Positions 63,240 to 64,000 of a stretch of 64,000 bases of DNA are shown here, piece after piece. Under the pieces are notes generated by a model. It saw only the letters and a program-made list of their open reading frames with translations, searched no databases and was not told where the DNA came from. Position numbers and translations under genes: made by a program. The stretch is from Bifidobacterium asteroides (lineage in GTDB: Bacteria; Actinomycetota; Actinomycetes; Actinomycetales; Bifidobacteriaceae), in assembly GCF_009683175.1 (NCBI RefSeq), contig NZ_WKKW01000001.1:62001-126000 (forward strand), in the 5' to 3' direction. Position 1 is the first letter of the stretch. The number at the start of each line of letters is the position of its first letter.

Positions 63240-64000
63240 ATGGCAAGGCGGCGAGCGAACGGCGAGGCAAGGCCGTACAAGTTCAGGTCCACCTGGAAGA
63301 GCCGGGACAAGGACGGCAATCCGGTCGTCAAAAGCAGGCAGAGATGGCAGCAGCAGATATACGTCGGATACCTGCCTAACGGGAACCCGCGCAAGAAGAC
63401 CTTCACTGCAGACACTGCCGGCGCTGTCACAGCAAAAGTACGTGCCTGGCGCAAGGAGCTCAAGGAGAACGACGGGGTTGAAGTGGACAAGAAAGCCACA
63501 TTGGGCTCCTACTCCCCCGTCTTTCTGGCAAAGAAAAAGGAGATGGTGGATCCCAAGACTTACAGGATGTATACCAACGTCTTGAGGAATCATCTCGCAG
63601 ACTATCAGGACAAGCCTCTAGCACAGTTCACGCCATCGACCGTTACGCACATATTGGCCACAGCAAAGGCTCATGACCGAAAAGGACGCGTATTGGGCAG
63701 TGCAGGGCTAAGCCTGAAGAAGCAGCTGAGATCGACTCTCCACTCCCTCTTTGAGGATGCAAAGAGGGACAGGATAATCCCGTCAAACCCTGCTGAGAAG
63801 CTGCCCATCCCTCAAAGCAAGGATGCCCAATATAAGGAGGTTGGTCGGGAGAGAACCGCCTTCAGCGTTCCCGAGATGGAATCGATGCTGCGAGCTGCTG
63901 CCGCAATGCCCGACAAAGCAGTGGGAGCGCGCATGTGGTTCCGTTTGCTGACCGGCATGCGCCAAGGGGAGATCCTTGGTGCCCGCGAGCCGGACCTCCG
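63240..64000 (+). CDS. Tyrosine recombinase/integrase, 3'-truncated by window edge
   Basis: The first 253 residues of a phage-type integrase are visible. The N-terminal Arg/Lys-rich segment (MARRRANGEARPYKFRSTWK) is followed by an arm-binding-like part, an SAM-like core-binding domain (about residues 85-185), then the catalytic domain beginning AFSVPEMESMLRAAAAM and LLTGMRQGEILGARE, whose Arg is the first catalytic residue. The remaining catalytic H-x-x-R and Tyr lie beyond the window. AGGAGG five bases before the ATG is a strong ribosome site. It lies 142 bases from the half tRNA and is probably the enzyme that inserted the element into it. Confidence 0.9.
   Translation, partial: MARRRANGEARPYKFRSTWKSRDKDGNPVVKSRQRWQQQIYVGYLPNGNPRKKTFTADTAGAVTAKVRAWRKELKENDGVEVDKKATLGSYSPVFLAKKKEMVDPKTYRMYTNVLRNHLADYQDKPLAQFTPSTVTHILATAKAHDRKGRVLGSAGLSLKKQLRSTLHSLFEDAKRDRIIPSNPAEKLPIPQSKDAQYKEVGRERTAFSVPEMESMLRAAAAMPDKAVGARMWFRLLTGMRQGEILGAREPDL

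Overview
The window looks like a chromosomal segment of a Bifidobacterium or close relative. The left three quarters is high-GC and compact, with many stop/start overlaps. It carries actinobacterial gene content: tandem FluC fluoride channels, MacB-type ABC pairs, a YraN-ComM-DprA run, a LacI-ribokinase pair and an LPxAG sortase-anchored surface protein. The assignment rests on gene content and style, since no rRNA or other phylogenetic marker was compared.

Layout. 1-6.7 kb: FluC pair, then a minus-strand run of prolyl aminopeptidase, ProC, YchF, alpha/beta hydrolase, L,D-transpeptidase and a BASS transporter. 6.95-10.93 kb: a very large RCC1-repeat surface protein. Its signal peptide is separated from its body by a 12-G tract, and the two parts are out of frame here, so the gene looks like an ON/OFF phase-variable adhesin caught OFF. 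11.3-13.5 kb: LacI regulator and ribokinase behind a palindromic operator. 13.8-25.1 kb: an unusual double-length sensor kinase, a NarL-type regulator and two paralogous ABC export/resistance pairs. 25.3-29.8 kb: O-acetylhomoserine sulfhydrylase, pyridoxal/pyridoxamine kinase (PLP supply), and a TetR-controlled membrane protein with twin operators. 30.4-39.4 kb: YraN, ComM, DprA, a methyltransferase-type DNA repair protein, a soluble SdhA/SdhB pair, an O-methyltransferase and a LOG-type protein. 39.8-47.7 kb: a four-gene ABC operon ending in a 49-residue membrane protein, and an AraC-regulated heterodimeric ABC exporter.

From 47.7 to about 62 kb the sequence becomes mosaic and in places clearly AT-rich, with long gaps and gene remnants. 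It holds an OLD-type ATPase/TOPRIM nuclease, a cytosine/purine-type permease with a cysteine hydrolase, a zinc-ribbon-like protein of unknown function, a 1254-residue protein with a nuclease-like N-terminus, degraded MFS, HTH and unknown genes, and an MFS exporter. This looks like an accessory and possibly anti-phage island. It is followed by an Ltp-repeat membrane protein of the superinfection-exclusion type with a 13-C tract just upstream, then the 3' half of a tRNA-Arg(ACG). A tyrosine integrase begins immediately beyond that half tRNA and runs off the window, so an integrative element starts at about 63.1 kb and extends to the right.

The strongest leads are the poly-G switch on the RCC1/LPxAG adhesin, the 1254-residue putative defence protein, and the poly-C tract ahead of the Ltp gene.
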